55,429 nt of DNA, from positions 1 through 55,429 of the forward strand of contig JABJIC010000036.1 in NCBI GenBank assembly GCA_018661465.1. The letters run 5' to 3'. This stretch comes from Gammaproteobacteria bacterium. Its GTDB lineage: Bacteria > Pseudomonadota > Gammaproteobacteria > Pseudomonadales > Pseudohongiellaceae. Under the pieces are notes generated by a model that saw nothing but the letters and a program-made list of their open reading frames with translations, did no database searches and was not told the origin of the DNA. Shown one piece after another: positions 26,247-36,148 of the stretch (positions are counted from its first letter, which is position 1; every line of letters begins with the position of its first letter). The translations under genes and the position numbers were made by a program.

Positions 26247-29200
26247 TCACAGGATGTTAGGACCTAGCAGGCGAGTGAGAACATCGAGCTCCTCATCTTT
26301 TCTTTGAGCCAAATTTTCAACTTGGTCTCCGTTTATTTTGCCAACCGGGAAGTAACGAGACTCGGGATGGGAAAAATAATAACCGCTTACACTGGCGGCG
26401 GGGCTCATTGCAAAACTCTCGGTAAGTTCTATGCCAGTTTGCTCAGTAGCATTAAGCAGAGAGAACAAGGTTTCCTTTTCCGAATGATCTGGGCAGGCAG
26501 GGTAGCCAGGAGCGGGTCTTATTCCACGATAGGTTTCCCGAATCAATTCCTCGTTGGAAAGGTTCTCCTCAGGGTCGTATGCCCAGAATTCTTTGCGTAC
26601 TCGCTCATGTAAATGCTCGGCAAAAGCTTCTGCCAGACGATCAGCCAGAGCCTTAACCAGCAAGGCACTGTAATCATTATTCTCAGCTTCGTATTTTGAC
26701 GCTAACTCATCAGCGCCGATACCTGCTGTTAAAGCGAATCCGCCGATATAGTCTTGTTTGCCGGAAGAAGCAGGAGCGACAAAATCAGACAGACACAAAT
26801 TGTCCAGACTCTCGTCCTTTGGCATCTGCTGACGGAGAAAATATAATGTCTCGAATGAATCTTTATCGCCGGTTTGCTGAAACAAATCGACATCGTTCTT
26901 TGAATTACTTGATGCAGGCCAGAACCCAATCACAGCCTTGGCTCTGAGTAATTTCTTTTCGATAATATCATCAAGCATTTCTTTGGCGTCGGCGAATAAG
27001 TCTCTGGCCGCCTCGCCAACCTTTTTATCCTGCAGTATCGCGGGATATTTTCCTGCAAGGCTCCAGGTTATAAAGAATGGAGTCCAGTCGATGTAATCAA
27101 CCAGAGTTTCGAGTGGATAATCTTCGAGAAGCTGTGTGCCAGTAAATTTAGGCTCCACCGGTTGGTAAGACTCCCAGTCAAATTCAGGTTTATTTTCATT
27201 TGCGGCATCGAAGCTCAGCAGGGTGCGTTTACCTTTTCTATTGGCAACGCGTTCTCTAATCTCCTCGTATTCGCTTTGAATTACCTCGGTATATTCCTGT
27301 TTGTTCTTCTCGTTCAATAGATTGCTGACCACGGTGACGCTTCTCGACGCGTCAGGAACATAGATCGTGCTGTCGTTCTGATAATTCTGTTCAATCTTAA
27401 CGGCCGTGTGCGCCTTGGAAGTGGTGGCACCTCCAATAAGCAATGGTATTTTGAAATCGAGACGCTGCATTTCTGAAGCGACATGAACCATCTCATCCAG
27501 AGAGGGTGTGATTAGACCGCTGAGTCCGATAACATCCACGTTCTCCTCTTTGGCTACTTGCAGAATTTTTTCACAGGGAACCATCACTCCAAGATCGATA
27601 ACATCGTAGTTATTGCAACCCAGAACTACGCCCACAATATTTTTTCCAATATCGTGTACGTCTCCTTTAACAGTCGCCATAAGAATCTTGCCTTTGGTCT
27701 GTATCGCGGCGCCTTCTTTCTCTGCTTCGATGTAAGGAAGTAAATAGGACACGGCTTGCTTCATTACCCTGGCGCTTTTAACCACCTGGGGTAGGAACAT
27801 CTTGCCGCTGCCAAACAGGTCGCCAACCTCATTCATACCTTTCATCAGAGGTCCTTCAATAACCTGAATAGGAGAGCTCGCTTGCGTTCGAGCTTCCTCG
27901 GTATCTTCCTCGATGAATTTGGTTATGCCTTTTACAAGTGCATAGGACAGGCGTTTCTCGACATCCTGGTCTCGCCATTCTAAATTTTCTGTCTTTTCTT
28001 TAGTGCCGCCCCCAGTGATGGATTGGGCGACTTCCATAAGCCGGTCTGTAGCTCCATCATCTTTATTCAGTATTACATCTTCCACTGCGGCTTTGAGATT
28101 TGCCGGAATGTCATCGTAAACAGCGAGTTGGCCGGCATTGACGATACCCATAGTGAGTCCAGCCCGAATAGCATGAAACAGAAACACTGAATGAATGGCT
28201 TCACGAACGGCGTTATTGCCGCGGAATGAAAAGGATACATTGCTAATTCCTCCGGAAATAAGTGCTCCCGGAAGATTTTCTTTGATGTAGCGACAGCTGT
28301 CGATAAAGTCCACAGCATAATTGTTATGGTCCTCGATGCCTGTAGCTACTGCAAACACATTAGGGTCGAAAATAATATCTTCGGGAGCGAATCCGACTCG
28401 CTCAGTAAGAATGTCATAGCTACGTTTGCAGATAGAGTTTTTCTTCTCAAGATTGTCGGCCTGGCCATTTTCATCAAATGCCATCACGATAACAGCCGCG
28501 CCATATTTCAGGCATAGCTCAGCCTTGGAGACGAATTCTTCCTCGCCTTCTTTTAGGCTGATTGAATTTACTATTGGCTTGCCCTGACTGCACTTTAGGC
28601 CTGTTTCGATGATTTCCCATTTAGAGGAATCTATCATTAGAGGCACTCTGCTGATGTCGGGTTCAGAGGCGATCAATTTCAAAAACTTTTCCATCGCCGC
28701 CTGGGAATCAAGCATGCCCTCATCCATATTTATATCGATAATTTGGGCGCCGGACTCAACCTGCTGCCTTGCAACTTCCAAGGCTTCGTCGTAATTTTCC
28801 TCGATAATGAGGCGTGAGAACTTAGCTGAGCCGGTTACATTCGTTCTTTCTCCAACGTTTACGAATAGAGAATTCTCATCGATATTGAATGGCTCGAGCC
28901 CGCTCAGCCTGCAAGCTGGTTTGATTTTTGGAATTTTCCTCGGAGCTATGTTGGCAACCGCTTCAGCAATTGCTGCAATATGCTCGGGGGTTGTTCCACA
29001 ACAGCCACCAACGATATTGAGGAATCCGCTACTGGCAAATTCTTCTATGATTGCCGCCATCTCTTCAGGAGTCTGATCGTATTCGCCGAATTCATTCGGA
29101 AGGCCTGCATTAGGATAAGAGCAGGCAAAGCAATCAATCAGATTGGATGATTCTTCTACGTGGGGACGAAGTTGTTCCGCTCCGAGCGCGCAATTGAATC

Positions 29201-29936
29201 CTACGGACAATGGCTTTGCATGTACCACTGAGTTACAAAACGCAGCAACTGTTTGTCCTGAAAGAGTTCGCCCGCTTGCATCGGTTATGGTGCCGGAAAT
29301 CATCAGCGGCAGAGAAACGTCAAGCTCCTCGAAACAGCTGTGTATGGCAAATATGGCTGCCTTGGCATTAAGTGTGTCGAATGAGGTTTCAACCAGGATG
29401 ATGTCTACGCCACCTTTAATGAGGCCGCGTATTGAATTGCAATAATCATCAGCTAGCTGGTCAAAGCTAGTGTTACGGAATCCCGGATCATTTACATCGG
29501 GAGACAAGGAAGCTGTCTTACTCGTAGGGCCAACAGCGCCTGCCACGAAACGTGGTTTATCTGGATTTTGGGCTGTCACTCGGTCCGCCACTTCGCGAGC
29601 GATGAGTGCCGCTTGTAAGTTCAGTTCATAGCTTATTTCTTCAAGCTTATAGTCTGACTGGGAGCTTCGGGTAGAATTGAAGGTATTTGTTGCAATGATA
29701 TCCGCACCTGCCTCAAGAAAGGCTAGATGAATACCCTTGATGATTTCTGGCTGAGTAATACTGAGCAAGTCATTATTGCCCGCCAGAAACTGTTCACAAT
29801 CCTTGAACCGTTCACCCCTGAATTGTGCTTCCGAGAGTTTGTGATTTTGAACCATCGTGCCCATAGCGCCATCGAGAATCAGGATTCGTTGACTCAATAG
29901 TTCGCGTATTTGCTGTTCTGCTTGTGTAATTTTCAC
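26247..29936 (-). CDS. metH: Cobalamin-dependent methionine synthase
   Basis: Transfers methyl from methyltetrahydrofolate to homocysteine through cobalamin. It has four modules in 1229 residues: a homocysteine barrel (about 1-330) with zinc Cys in [11 protein letters not shown] and [11 protein letters not shown]; a pterin barrel (about 355-620, [34 protein letters not shown]); the B12 module (about 650-880) with the cobalt-ligand His near 759 in DVHDIGKN; and a SAM-binding reactivation domain (about 900-1229, [14 protein letters not shown]). All parts are intact. The cell must import or make B12. Transcribed divergently from nfuA; no riboswitch is apparent in the 183-base gap. Confidence 0.97.
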   Translation of the reverse strand: MKITQAEQQIRELLSQRILILDGAMGTMVQNHKLSEAQFRGERFKDCEQFLAGNNDLLSITQPEIIKGIHLAFLEAGADIIATNTFNSTRSSQSDYKLEEISYELNLQAALIAREVADRVTAQNPDKPRFVAGAVGPTSKTASLSPDVNDPGFRNTSFDQLADDYCNSIRGLIKGGVDIILVETSFDTLNAKAAIFAIHSCFEELDVSLPLMISGTITDASGRTLSGQTVAAFCNSVVHAKPLSVGFNCALGAEQLRPHVEESSNLIDCFACSYPNAGLPNEFGEYDQTPEEMAAIIEEFASSGFLNIVGGCCGTTPEHIAAIAEAVANIAPRKIPKIKPACRLSGLEPFNIDENSLFVNVGERTNVTGSAKFSRLIIEENYDEALEVARQQVESGAQIIDINMDEGMLDSQAAMEKFLKLIASEPDISRVPLMIDSSKWEIIETGLKCSQGKPIVNSISLKEGEEEFVSKAELCLKYGAAVIVMAFDENGQADNLEKKNSICKRSYDILTERVGFAPEDIIFDPNVFAVATGIEDHNNYAVDFIDSCRYIKENLPGALISGGISNVSFSFRGNNAVREAIHSVFLFHAIRAGLTMGIVNAGQLAVYDDIPANLKAAVEDVILNKDDGATDRLMEVAQSITGGGTKEKTENLEWRDQDVEKRLSYALVKGITKFIEEDTEEARTQASSPIQVIEGPLMKGMNEVGDLFGSGKMFLPQVVKSARVMKQAVSYLLPYIEAEKEGAAIQTKGKILMATVKGDVHDIGKNIVGVVLGCNNYDVIDLGVMVPCEKILQVAKEENVDVIGLSGLITPSLDEMVHVASEMQRLDFKIPLLIGGATTSKAHTAVKIEQNYQNDSTIYVPDASRSVTVVSNLLNEKNKQEYTEVIQSEYEEIRERVANRKGKRTLLSFDAANENKPEFDWESYQPVEPKFTGTQLLEDYPLETLVDYIDWTPFFITWSLAGKYPAILQDKKVGEAARDLFADAKEMLDDIIEKKLLRAKAVIGFWPASSNSKNDVDLFQQTGDKDSFETLYFLRQQMPKDESLDNLCLSDFVAPASSGKQDYIGGFALTAGIGADELASKYEAENNDYSALLVKALADRLAEAFAEHLHERVRKEFWAYDPEENLSNEELIRETYRGIRPAPGYPACPDHSEKETLFSLLNATEQTGIELTESFAMSPAASVSGYYFSHPESRYFPVGKINGDQVENLAQRKDEELDVLTRLLGPNIL

Positions 29937-30119
29937 GTGTATTTCTTCAATATTTAGTGTTAGTTATGCTTCTAAAGGGGTGGTTCACACTCCAAAAAGC
30001 AGCCAATTCTATCAGTGTCAGAGCATCGATGCTAAAACCAAGTAATACACTCAAGTATTTAACTAATTTGGGGAATAGAGTACTATTAACCCATCAATTT
30101 ATACGTATAAGAGATCAGC

Positions 30120-30701
30120 ATGATTAGCATTACTGAATCAGCACAGGAATACCTAATAGAGCTTCTTGCCAAGCAAGATTGCGAAGGTATTGCAGTGCGA
30201 ATTTTTATCCTGGATGCGGGTTCGCCAAAGGCAGAAACCTGCATTTCATTTTGTCGGCCGGGAGAAGAAAAAGAGGACGACGAAGTGAAAAAATATGAAG
30301 GATTTCAAGCCTTCATGGACCGGCATAGTATACCTTTTCTCGAAGATGCGGAAGTGGATTTTGCCAAAGACTCTATGGGTGGGCAGCTCACCATCAAGGC
30401 GCCGAACTCAAGAATGCCGAAAATTTCAGATGACAGCCCTATCGAAGACAGGGTGAATTACGTTTTATACAACGAAATCAATCCAGGCTTGGCATCCCAT
30501 GGCGGTCATGTGTCCCTCGAAGAGATCTTTGAGGAGAATATCGCGATATTAAGATTTGGTGGCGGATGCCAGGGTTGCGGTATGGTTGATGTGACTCTCA
30601 AGGATGGAGTGGAAAAGACTCTGCTTGAGCATATTCCACATTTAAAAGAAGTGCGGGACGTTACTGATCATACCATCACTGAAAATGCCTATTATAAGTA
30701 G
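30120..30701 (+). CDS. nfuA: Fe/S biogenesis protein NfuA
   Basis: Carrier that holds a [4Fe-4S] cluster between two monomers and passes it to apo-enzymes, especially under iron or oxidative stress. An N-terminal degenerate A-type scaffold domain (about 1-95) is fused to a C-terminal NifU-like domain with the cluster motif Cys150-x-x-Cys153 in GGGCQGCGM. The 193-residue length matches E. coli NfuA. The gene has its own upstream region, including TATACGTATAAG at about 30100, a possible -10 zone. It converges with the dUTPase gene 19 bases away. Confidence 0.96.
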   Translation: MISITESAQEYLIELLAKQDCEGIAVRIFILDAGSPKAETCISFCRPGEEKEDDEVKKYEGFQAFMDRHSIPFLEDAEVDFAKDSMGGQLTIKAPNSRMPKISDDSPIEDRVNYVLYNEINPGLASHGGHVSLEEIFEENIAILRFGGGCQGCGMVDVTLKDGVEKTLLEHIPHLKEVRDVTDHTITENAYYK

Positions 30702-30720
30702 GGTCAGTAAGCAGTAATAG

Positions 30721-31374
30721 TTAGCTGGGATAATGAGAGGACAGGGATTCATAGAGCCTGTCTTTAAAAGATTCATCTAAAGGATCAAGCTGTTCCATAA
30801 TATCCACTAAGTACTCGTTGTCCTCACGGCCATTCCACATCTTCTGATATGTGCCTTCCTTGTAGCCATGGTCCTGGCGGAAAAAGTTTAGAACGTTCTT
30901 CCCCACATACTGGCAATAGAGCTCAGTCCAGTTCATCCCACAGTCAATCATTAGCGCCGAGAATAGAGATAGGTCGATTCGTCTAGCCGCGGCAAGAGCG
31001 ATAAGCAGCTCTAGCTTGCTGATAAGGTCCAGCTGGTCGATTTCATAAACCTTGTCGTCAAATTTGATCGAGCTAGCGGAGTACTCGAGTAATTCCATGA
31101 GATAGAGATGGGAGATTTCCTCTGAACCGTCTCGTTCCAGCAGGATTTCAGATAGCAGGAAATGCCAGATGTCGATAAGCTCCATTTGGAGCTGTGCCAG
31201 ATCTTTATCCTGCTTTTTCCACCATTTCCAGCCATGGTGCTCGATGGCCTCGGCGCCCTCGATAACTACAGCGCGTAGATAGGGGTATTTGGCAGACACC
31301 CAATTAGGGTCTACCTTACTGTTCATTGCTGCCTGAAGAGAAAGCATGGTTCGTGCTTGTTGACTGGATAACAT
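30721..31374 (-). CDS. Dimeric (all-alpha) dUTP diphosphatase
   Basis: Hydrolyses dUTP to dUMP, keeping uracil out of DNA and feeding thymidylate synthesis. The all-alpha NTP pyrophosphatase signature is present: E-x-x-E in VIEGAEAIEHHGWKWWKK and E-x-x-D in QMELIDIWHF, which bind Mg2+, plus a later D-x-x-x-N-like stretch (DCGMNWTELYCQYVGKNVLN) and KMWNGREDN. It is unrelated to the trimeric Dut. 217 residues. The ATG at 31374 has no strong ribosome site. The small coiled-coil gene at 31435 lies just upstream on the same strand. Confidence 0.85.
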   Translation of the reverse strand: MLSSQQARTMLSLQAAMNSKVDPNWVSAKYPYLRAVVIEGAEAIEHHGWKWWKKQDKDLAQLQMELIDIWHFLLSEILLERDGSEEISHLYLMELLEYSASSIKFDDKVYEIDQLDLISKLELLIALAAARRIDLSLFSALMIDCGMNWTELYCQYVGKNVLNFFRQDHGYKEGTYQKMWNGREDNEYLVDIMEQLDPLDESFKDRLYESLSSHYPS

Positions 31375-31434
31375 ATTTTGCGCTTGATCGGTGGAGGAGG
31401 GCTGACGGCCTGAATTGGCTTTATCCGCTGAAGC

Positions 31435-31665
31435 TTACTGAGACTCGGCTTGTTTAGCCAGAGAGTTAAGCATTTCTTTTCGGCTACGCAACATATCGCT
31501 ATAGGATTTGCGCGCGGCCAGCACCTCGGAGTCATCTTTTCCAGACGCCTCGAGCTCTCCCAACCAGGACTCTAGCACTTCGATCTCGCTATTCAATTGA
31601 GCAGTGCCTTCTTCGATCAGCTTCTGATCAATGGAGATGGAGCTTGTTTGCTGTTTCTTACTCAT
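31435..31665 (-). CDS. Small coiled-coil hypothetical protein
   Basis: A 76-residue charged protein, mostly predicted helix (IDQKLIEEGTAQLNSEIEVLESWLGELEA, then SEVLAARKSYSDMLRSRKEMLNSLAKQ), consistent with an antiparallel coiled coil. No signal peptide or membrane segment. GGGGAA eight bases before the ATG at 31665 is a good ribosome site, which supports expression. It is 60 bases upstream of the dUTPase gene and probably shares its transcript. I do not recognise the family; function unknown. Confidence 0.65.
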   Translation of the reverse strand: MSKKQQTSSISIDQKLIEEGTAQLNSEIEVLESWLGELEASGKDDSEVLAARKSYSDMLRSRKEMLNSLAKQAESQ

Positions 31666-32003
31666 GTTCTAGTTCCCCGGTATGATCTTTGCTCTTTGTC
31701 GGAGTTCTTATTATTTTTGGCTCGTATATTCGAGCTTTTATTGGAGCATATACAGCTCACTTAGGCTGTATCGGCTGAGCTGGCAAAGTCTCAAATTGTA
31801 CTGCTGAACTTAATATGAAGCCCGGTAGTGAAGCTTGAGTACCTGCTACTTCCACAAGTGATAAGCCTGATTTATTTCCTGAGATTCAGGATGGCATAGT
31901 CCATTTCAACGGTCAAGATTCAGCCCGTTGAGAGTTTGAACTGCCCAGTTATGCTGTTTAAATGGAAAATTGAAGAAAATGCTTGTTTATTAGAGCATTG
32001 CAC
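31666..32003. other. Non-coding gap upstream of tRNA-Glu
   Basis: About 340 bases between the coiled-coil gene and the tRNA-Glu promoter with no credible ORF. Short inverted repeats occur, such as CCTGA-GAT-TCAGG at about 31878, but I see no RNA family or operator that I can name. It should hold the promoter of the 31665 gene. Confidence 0.4.
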
Positions 32004-32032
32004 TTGACTGTATGGGCGAAGCTACTTAGAAT
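32004..32032 (+). promoter_or_regulatory. Stable-RNA promoter of tRNA-Glu
   Basis: TTGACT (32004-32009), a 17-base spacer and TAGAAT (32027-32032), then CCCCGCG, a G+C-rich discriminator of the kind that makes stable-RNA promoters sensitive to ppGpp. The tRNA-Ala promoter at 55281 has the same architecture. Confidence 0.8.
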
Positions 32033-32068
32033 CCCCGCGTCCTGAATTAGCTACTTCAGTAATTCATT

Positions 32069-32144
32069 GTCCCCATCGTCTAGAGGCCTAGGACACCTGG
32101 TTTTCATCCAGGCAACAGGGGTTCGAAACCCCTTGGGGACGCCA
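32069..32144 (+). tRNA. tRNA-Glu (TTC anticodon)
   Basis: A 76-base cloverleaf with encoded CCA. The acceptor arms GTCCCCA and TGGGGAC pair, the anticodon loop GTTTTCATC carries TTC, and the T arm GGGGTTCGAAACCCC is standard. An intrinsic terminator follows nine bases later, so it is a single-gene transcript. Confidence 0.97.
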
Positions 32145-32152
32145 TATAAAAG

Positions 32153-32177
32153 AGCCCGGCTTATGCCGGGCTTTTTT
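32153..32177 (+). terminator. Intrinsic terminator of tRNA-Glu
   Basis: AGCCCGGC, loop TTAT, GCCGGGCT (32153-32172), followed by five more T. Perfect eight-base G+C-rich stem. Confidence 0.95.
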
Positions 32178-32285
32178 ATGCCCGGAGAAAGCTTGGTGGG
32201 CGCCGCTGACAATGAAATAGGCTATTGCTTCTCAACTAAACAATGGCGATACTCCTGCTGCTCATTTACTACTGCTGTCCAAACT

Positions 32286-33212
32286 ATGACCGTCGCAATA
32301 TCCATAAAAGATCTATCGAAAACCTATGCCAACGGCTTCCAGGCCCTCAAAGGAATTTCCCTCGAAGTTGAGCAGGGCGACTTTTTTGCACTGCTCGGGC
32401 CCAATGGCGCAGGCAAATCCACCACAATTGGTATTATTTCCACGTTGGTAAACAAAACTGCCGGCTCTGTCGAAGTTTTCGGGCGTAATGTTGATACCCA
32501 TGTCTATGAAACTAAGTTAGACCTTGGGGTTGTTCCTCAAGAGGTCAATTTCAGCCAATTCGAGAAAGTAAGAGATATCGTAATGACCCAGGCTGGTTAT
32601 TATGGACTGCCTCGTAAACTGGCTGCCGAACGCTGCGAAAAATATCTTAAGAAGCTCGGCCTTTGGGAGAAGCGTGATGAGCGATCACGTTCGCTATCCG
32701 GAGGAATGAAGAGACGTTTGATGATTGCTCGCGCACTGGTGCACGAACCCAGGCTGCTAATTCTCGATGAGCCAACCGCCGGGGTCGACATTGAGTTGCG
32801 CCGATCGATGTGGGAATTTCTTACCGACATTAATAAGAATGGCACAACAATTATTCTAACTACTCATTATCTCGAAGAAGCAGAACAGCTTTGTCGAAAC
32901 ATTGCCATCATCGACGAAGGCAAAATTATTGAAAATACAAATATGCGCGAGTTGCTTGCCCAGTTGGATACACAGGTTTATATCCTTGATACCGATGGCG
33001 ACGCGCCGGATAATTTTGATCTGAACCTCGAAAATGCATCCTCAGAGAAAACTGATGAACACTGTCTGGAAGTTACAGTTTCCAGCGGTACTCACATAAA
33101 CGACGTGTTTGCTTGTTTTGATAAAGCAGGAATAAAGATCAAGAGTATGCGTAGTAAATCAAATCGCCTCGAGCAATTGTTTATGTCTCGTCTGAAAGAA
33201 AGCCAGGGTTAA
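32286..33212 (+). CDS. ABC-2 type exporter, ATP-binding protein (YadG-like)
   Basis: ATPase subunit of a two-gene exporter. From the ATG at 32286 it has 308 residues: Walker A GPNGAGKST at about 38-46, signature LSGGMKRRL, Walker B LLILDEPTAGVD and the switch His in ILTTHYLEEAEQ. A C-terminal extension of about 80 residues follows the nucleotide domain, common in this group. The frame is open upstream through the tRNA-Glu gene, but that part is not coding. The partner permease starts three bases after the stop. Organisation and sequence resemble E. coli yadG-yadH; the substrate is unknown. Confidence 0.9.
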   Translation: MTVAISIKDLSKTYANGFQALKGISLEVEQGDFFALLGPNGAGKSTTIGIISTLVNKTAGSVEVFGRNVDTHVYETKLDLGVVPQEVNFSQFEKVRDIVMTQAGYYGLPRKLAAERCEKYLKKLGLWEKRDERSRSLSGGMKRRLMIARALVHEPRLLILDEPTAGVDIELRRSMWEFLTDINKNGTTIILTTHYLEEAEQLCRNIAIIDEGKIIENTNMRELLAQLDTQVYILDTDGDAPDNFDLNLENASSEKTDEHCLEVTVSSGTHINDVFACFDKAGIKIKSMRSKSNRLEQLFMSRLKESQG

Positions 33213-33215
33213 GCT

Positions 33216-33989
33216 ATGTTTTCTAATCATAAATTTATTGCATTCGAAACTATAGTTGTTAGGGAGATTCGGCGGTTTACTCGCATCTGGTTACAAACTA
33301 TTGTGCCGCCGGCAATTACCATCGGGCTCTATTTTGTGATCTTTGGAAATTTGGTAGGGCGTCGCATTGGAGAGATGGGCGGATACCAATATATGGATTT
33401 CATCATTCCCGGATTGATAATGATGGCAGTGATACAAAATTCATACTCAAATGTTGTCTCGTCTTTTTTTAGCCACAAATTTCAAAAAAGTATTGAAGAA
33501 GTGTTGGTCTCGCCGGTTCCAAATTACGTGATATTGTCAGGGTTTATTGTCGGAGGTATGGCGCGAGGGTTGGCCGTAGGTGCAATCGTAACAGTGATGG
33601 CGATTATTTTTTCTGACATGGAAATACAGTATCCACTGATTACGATTTCCGTTGTACTTATGACATCAATTGTCTTCTCGCTGGCTGGATTTATTAACGC
33701 TTTGTTTGCCAATAGCTTTGATGATATTTCCATCATTCCAACTTTTGTTTTGACGCCGCTTATATACCTCGGTGGAGTATTCTACTCATCTCAATTACTG
33801 CCGCAGTTCTGGCAGGTAGTGTCCAAGATGAATCCGATCTTTTATATGGTGAATACATTTCGCTACGGAATTTTGGGTACCTCCGATGTAGATATTACCT
33901 GGGCATTCATGATGCTTGGGGTTTTCATTGTAATTCTGTATAGCTCATGTATTTTCCTATTGCGAAAAGGAACCGGGCTCCGTAGCTAG
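33216..33989 (+). CDS. ABC-2 type exporter, permease (YadH-like)
   Basis: A 257-residue inner-membrane protein with six hydrophobic segments of the ABC-2 fold: TIVPPAITIGLYFVIFG, FIIPGLIMMAVIQNSYSNVVSSFF and FVLTPLIYLGGVFYSSQLLP are typical, and the EEVLVSPVP stretch is the coupling region seen in YadH. It forms a transporter with the preceding ATPase, three bases away. Proposed roles for this group in other bacteria include lipid or polymer export; nothing here sets the substrate. queF follows 28 bases later and may be co-transcribed. Confidence 0.9.
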   Translation: MFSNHKFIAFETIVVREIRRFTRIWLQTIVPPAITIGLYFVIFGNLVGRRIGEMGGYQYMDFIIPGLIMMAVIQNSYSNVVSSFFSHKFQKSIEEVLVSPVPNYVILSGFIVGGMARGLAVGAIVTVMAIIFSDMEIQYPLITISVVLMTSIVFSLAGFINALFANSFDDISIIPTFVLTPLIYLGGVFYSSQLLPQFWQVVSKMNPIFYMVNTFRYGILGTSDVDITWAFMMLGVFIVILYSSCIFLLRKGTGLRS

Positions 33990-34017
33990 TTTCATAACTA
34001 AATTCGGAGATCATTTA

Positions 34018-34833
34018 ATGGCAGAGAATCCTCTAGGCGCTCAGTCTCAAAATCCGACTACTTACAGTCCGGATATTCTTTATCCTATACCCCGTTGGGC
34101 GGCCCGTTCATTGCTGGACATAGATAAGAAAATATTGATGTACGGCATTGATCACTGGCAAGCCTATGAGCTTTCCTGGCTCGATCTAAATGGAAAGCCA
34201 CAGGTTGCTATCGGGGAGTTTTTCTTTAATTCAGATTCCGAAAACCTGGTTGAGTCCAAATCATTGAAGCTGTATCTCAATTCCATGAATCAGGAGCGGT
34301 ATAAGGATGCGAGAAAGGTTCAGGAAGTAATCCGTGGAGATTTGTCAGCTCTCAGTAAATCTGAAGTTAAGGTTGAGTTGTTCTCACTGGATGACTGCGA
34401 GATAGGGTCTCTGTCCAGAGCCGGAAGATGTATTGATCACCATAGCCCTGAATCCTATGCTGAAACACCAGATCAGCAGATTCTAAAAATGAGTTCCGAC
34501 CTTGTCGATGACGAACAGCTGTACTCAGATTTATTCCGCTCTAATTGTCCAGTCACTGGTCAGCCCGATTGGGCAAGTTTTGAAATCAGATACACCGGTC
34601 CGAAAATTGACGAGTCTTCTTTGTTAGCTTATTTGTGCTCTTTTCGGCAGCATCAGGGTTATCACGAAGAATGCGCAGAAAGGATTTTCAGAGATATTAC
34701 TCAGGCCTGTAAACCTCAAGAGCTAAGGATAGCGATGAATTTTCTGAGAAGAGGGGGCTTGGATATTAATGTCTATAGATCCACGGTTCCGGTAACTTCG
34801 GATTCAGTGAACAGTCGTTTAGTTCGACAGTAG
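34018..34833 (+). CDS. queF: NADPH-dependent 7-cyano-7-deazaguanine reductase
   Basis: Reduces preQ0 to preQ1 in queuosine synthesis, making the modified base of GUN-anticodon tRNAs. This is the long, bimodular (E. coli YqcD-like) form of 271 residues. The QueF motif ESKSLKLYLNS is at 79-89 in the N-terminal tunnelling-fold half. The catalytic Cys177 in SNCPVTGQPDW and the acid Asp184 lie in the C-terminal half, followed by FRQHQGYHEECAERI, which binds substrate. No preQ1 riboswitch is visible; the gene is close behind the ABC exporter genes. No other queuosine gene lies in the window. Confidence 0.96.
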   Translation: MAENPLGAQSQNPTTYSPDILYPIPRWAARSLLDIDKKILMYGIDHWQAYELSWLDLNGKPQVAIGEFFFNSDSENLVESKSLKLYLNSMNQERYKDARKVQEVIRGDLSALSKSEVKVELFSLDDCEIGSLSRAGRCIDHHSPESYAETPDQQILKMSSDLVDDEQLYSDLFRSNCPVTGQPDWASFEIRYTGPKIDESSLLAYLCSFRQHQGYHEECAERIFRDITQACKPQELRIAMNFLRRGGLDINVYRSTVPVTSDSVNSRLVRQ

Positions 34834-35018
34834 CTCTCTATACCTCTTATTTCTTATTCCGCAATCTTTCAAGCTTCAGTTCGCTAAGCTGTAACTTTCT
34901 AATCTCTCCTACGTCTTCATTAAGTCTCGATTCAGCTTTTAGCAGATATTATCTAGCCTCTTGTTTATTTAATTTGGCGATCTGTTTATTTTTATCTATC
35001 TAGGGAGTGGTTTAATCA

Positions 35019-35699
35019 ATGAAAACAAAAATACTATTAGTAGGATGTGCTCTTGTTTGTATATCGATGCCGGTTTTGGCTCAGCAAGATCAAAGTGTGG
35101 ATCAAGATCAAGATGTACAAGCATCCGAAGAGGATAGCAATCGAGAAAGAAGTGAGAATCGCGGCCGCGAAAGGCATGATCATCGCGATCGTCACGATGA
35201 GAACTTTAACTATTCTTATCTAGAGCTTTCCAGTTTGGGATATGACATGGATGTGGGTGGTATCGATATTGAACCCGATGGCTACAAGCTCAAACTTTCT
35301 CTGTCTCTAGGTGATAGTTTGTTTGGCGTTGTTGATCGAAGACGAACTGACGGCAAACTGGCCGGCGCTAATTATGAATTCGATACTGAGGGCTATGGTT
35401 TCGGATTACGAGGCGACTCATGGTTTGCTAGTTATACCTATAACACTTGGGATGTAGGTAATGCTGAATTTGATGTAGATACTATAAGACTTGGATTTCG
35501 CAATAACTGGACGGATCGCCTTGAGTTTAATGCGTCGTATTCATGGAACAATATTGAAGATGCGGACAATGATGATGGCTTTCAGGCGGGGTTTGCCTAT
35601 GAGTTGTTTGATGGTGTGGAGCTGATTGCTGAGTATGAAACGATTGGCGGGCATTTGGATATTGATTATTTTAGTGCTGGGGTTCGGTTGAATTTTTGA
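35019..35699 (+). CDS. Predicted outer-membrane beta-barrel protein with a charged N-terminal linker
   Basis: A 226-residue secreted protein. The signal peptide (about 1-21, ending VLA before QQD) is followed by a Gln/Asp-rich then Arg/His/Asp/Glu-rich low-complexity stretch (about 22-64, with RERHDHRDRHD). The rest (65-226) is alternating amphipathic strands (YSYLELSSLGYDMD, YKLKLSLSLGDSLFGVVD, SWFASYTYNTWDVG, LEFNASYSWNNIED, VELIAEYETIGG) ending in VRLNF, the terminal aromatic typical of BAM-assembled barrels. About eight to ten strands. GGGAGTGG precedes the ATG. I do not recognise a named family; the charged linker might bind metal or peptidoglycan, which is a guess. Confidence 0.75.
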   Translation: MKTKILLVGCALVCISMPVLAQQDQSVDQDQDVQASEEDSNRERSENRGRERHDHRDRHDENFNYSYLELSSLGYDMDVGGIDIEPDGYKLKLSLSLGDSLFGVVDRRRTDGKLAGANYEFDTEGYGFGLRGDSWFASYTYNTWDVGNAEFDVDTIRLGFRNNWTDRLEFNASYSWNNIEDADNDDGFQAGFAYELFDGVELIAEYETIGGHLDIDYFSAGVRLNF

Positions 35700-35796
35700 A
35701 GATGGATTGTACTTGCTTGGGGGAAATGAGATTTGGTTTTTCTTTGGGAGGCTGTTGTTTGAGTTTTGATGTAGGTTCTTAGGGTGGGATTCATTC

Positions 35797-35865
35797 AGGA
35801 TTTAGCTTAGCTAAATCCTTCACCCCTTCGGGGCGGCTTTCAGCCGTGTGCGCCGCTGTCGCGGC
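35797..35865. repeat. Structured repeat, copy A
   Basis: Four hairpins in a row: AGGATTTAGCT-t-AGCTAAATCCT (35797-35819), CCCC-TTC-GGGG (35823-35833), CGGCT-TTC-AGCCG (35834-35846) and GCCGC-TGTC-GCGGC (35852-35865). Short arms AGGGTGG (35781) and CCACCCT (35890) enclose the element. Copy B lies about 350 bases downstream on the same strand. Confidence 0.8.
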
Positions 35866-35964
35866 TGTCGAACCGCGTGGGTTCTCATACCACCCTCACT
35901 CGCTGGAATTAGATAACTGTGGTCAGTCTGAATTCAATGCTGGCGTGGGGAGATGTATATAAAT

Positions 35965-36052
35965 TGGCGGTGAGGGTGGGATTCGAACCCACGAAGGCTT
36001 ACGCCTTACACGCTTTCCAAGCGTGCTCCTTCGGCCACTCGGACACCTCACC
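35965..36052 (-). tRNA. tRNA-Ser (GGA anticodon)
   Basis: An 88-base class II tRNA on the minus strand with encoded CCA at 35965-35967. Acceptor GGTGAGG pairs with CCTCACC, the anticodon stem-loop CACGC-TTGGAAA-GCGTG gives GGA, and the long variable arm TAAGGCGTAAGCCTT is typical of serine tRNAs. It is very close to E. coli serW/serX. Structured repeats lie on both sides. Confidence 0.97.
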
Positions 36053-36059
36053 GTTTTCT

Positions 36060-36120
36060 TTTGAGCTTCAGCTGTACGCTCTGTTTGAGCATCAACTATA
36101 CGCTCTGTTTGAACTTGCTT
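36060..36120. repeat. Short tandem repeat, period 24
   Basis: Two units (36060-36083 and 36084-36107) identical at 21 of 24 positions, both starting TTTGAGC and ending TACGCTCTG, then a partial third unit TTTGAACTTGCTT. It lies just upstream of the minus-strand tRNA-Ser gene, where its promoter should be. Confidence 0.75.
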
Positions 36121-36148
36121 CGAAGGTTTCTAGACCTTTGATTCGATC

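Noticed and set aside
29937..30119. A cobalamin or SAM riboswitch ahead of metH
   Set aside because: The 183-base divergent gap is short and shows no conserved B12-box or SAM-box pattern.
32067..32285. Upstream extension of the ABC ATPase reading frame
   Set aside because: It reads through tRNA-Glu and its terminator; the ABC domain begins naturally at the ATG at 32286.
33990..34017. A preQ1 riboswitch ahead of queF
   Set aside because: Only 28 bases separate queF from the ABC permease, too few for the aptamer plus expression platform.
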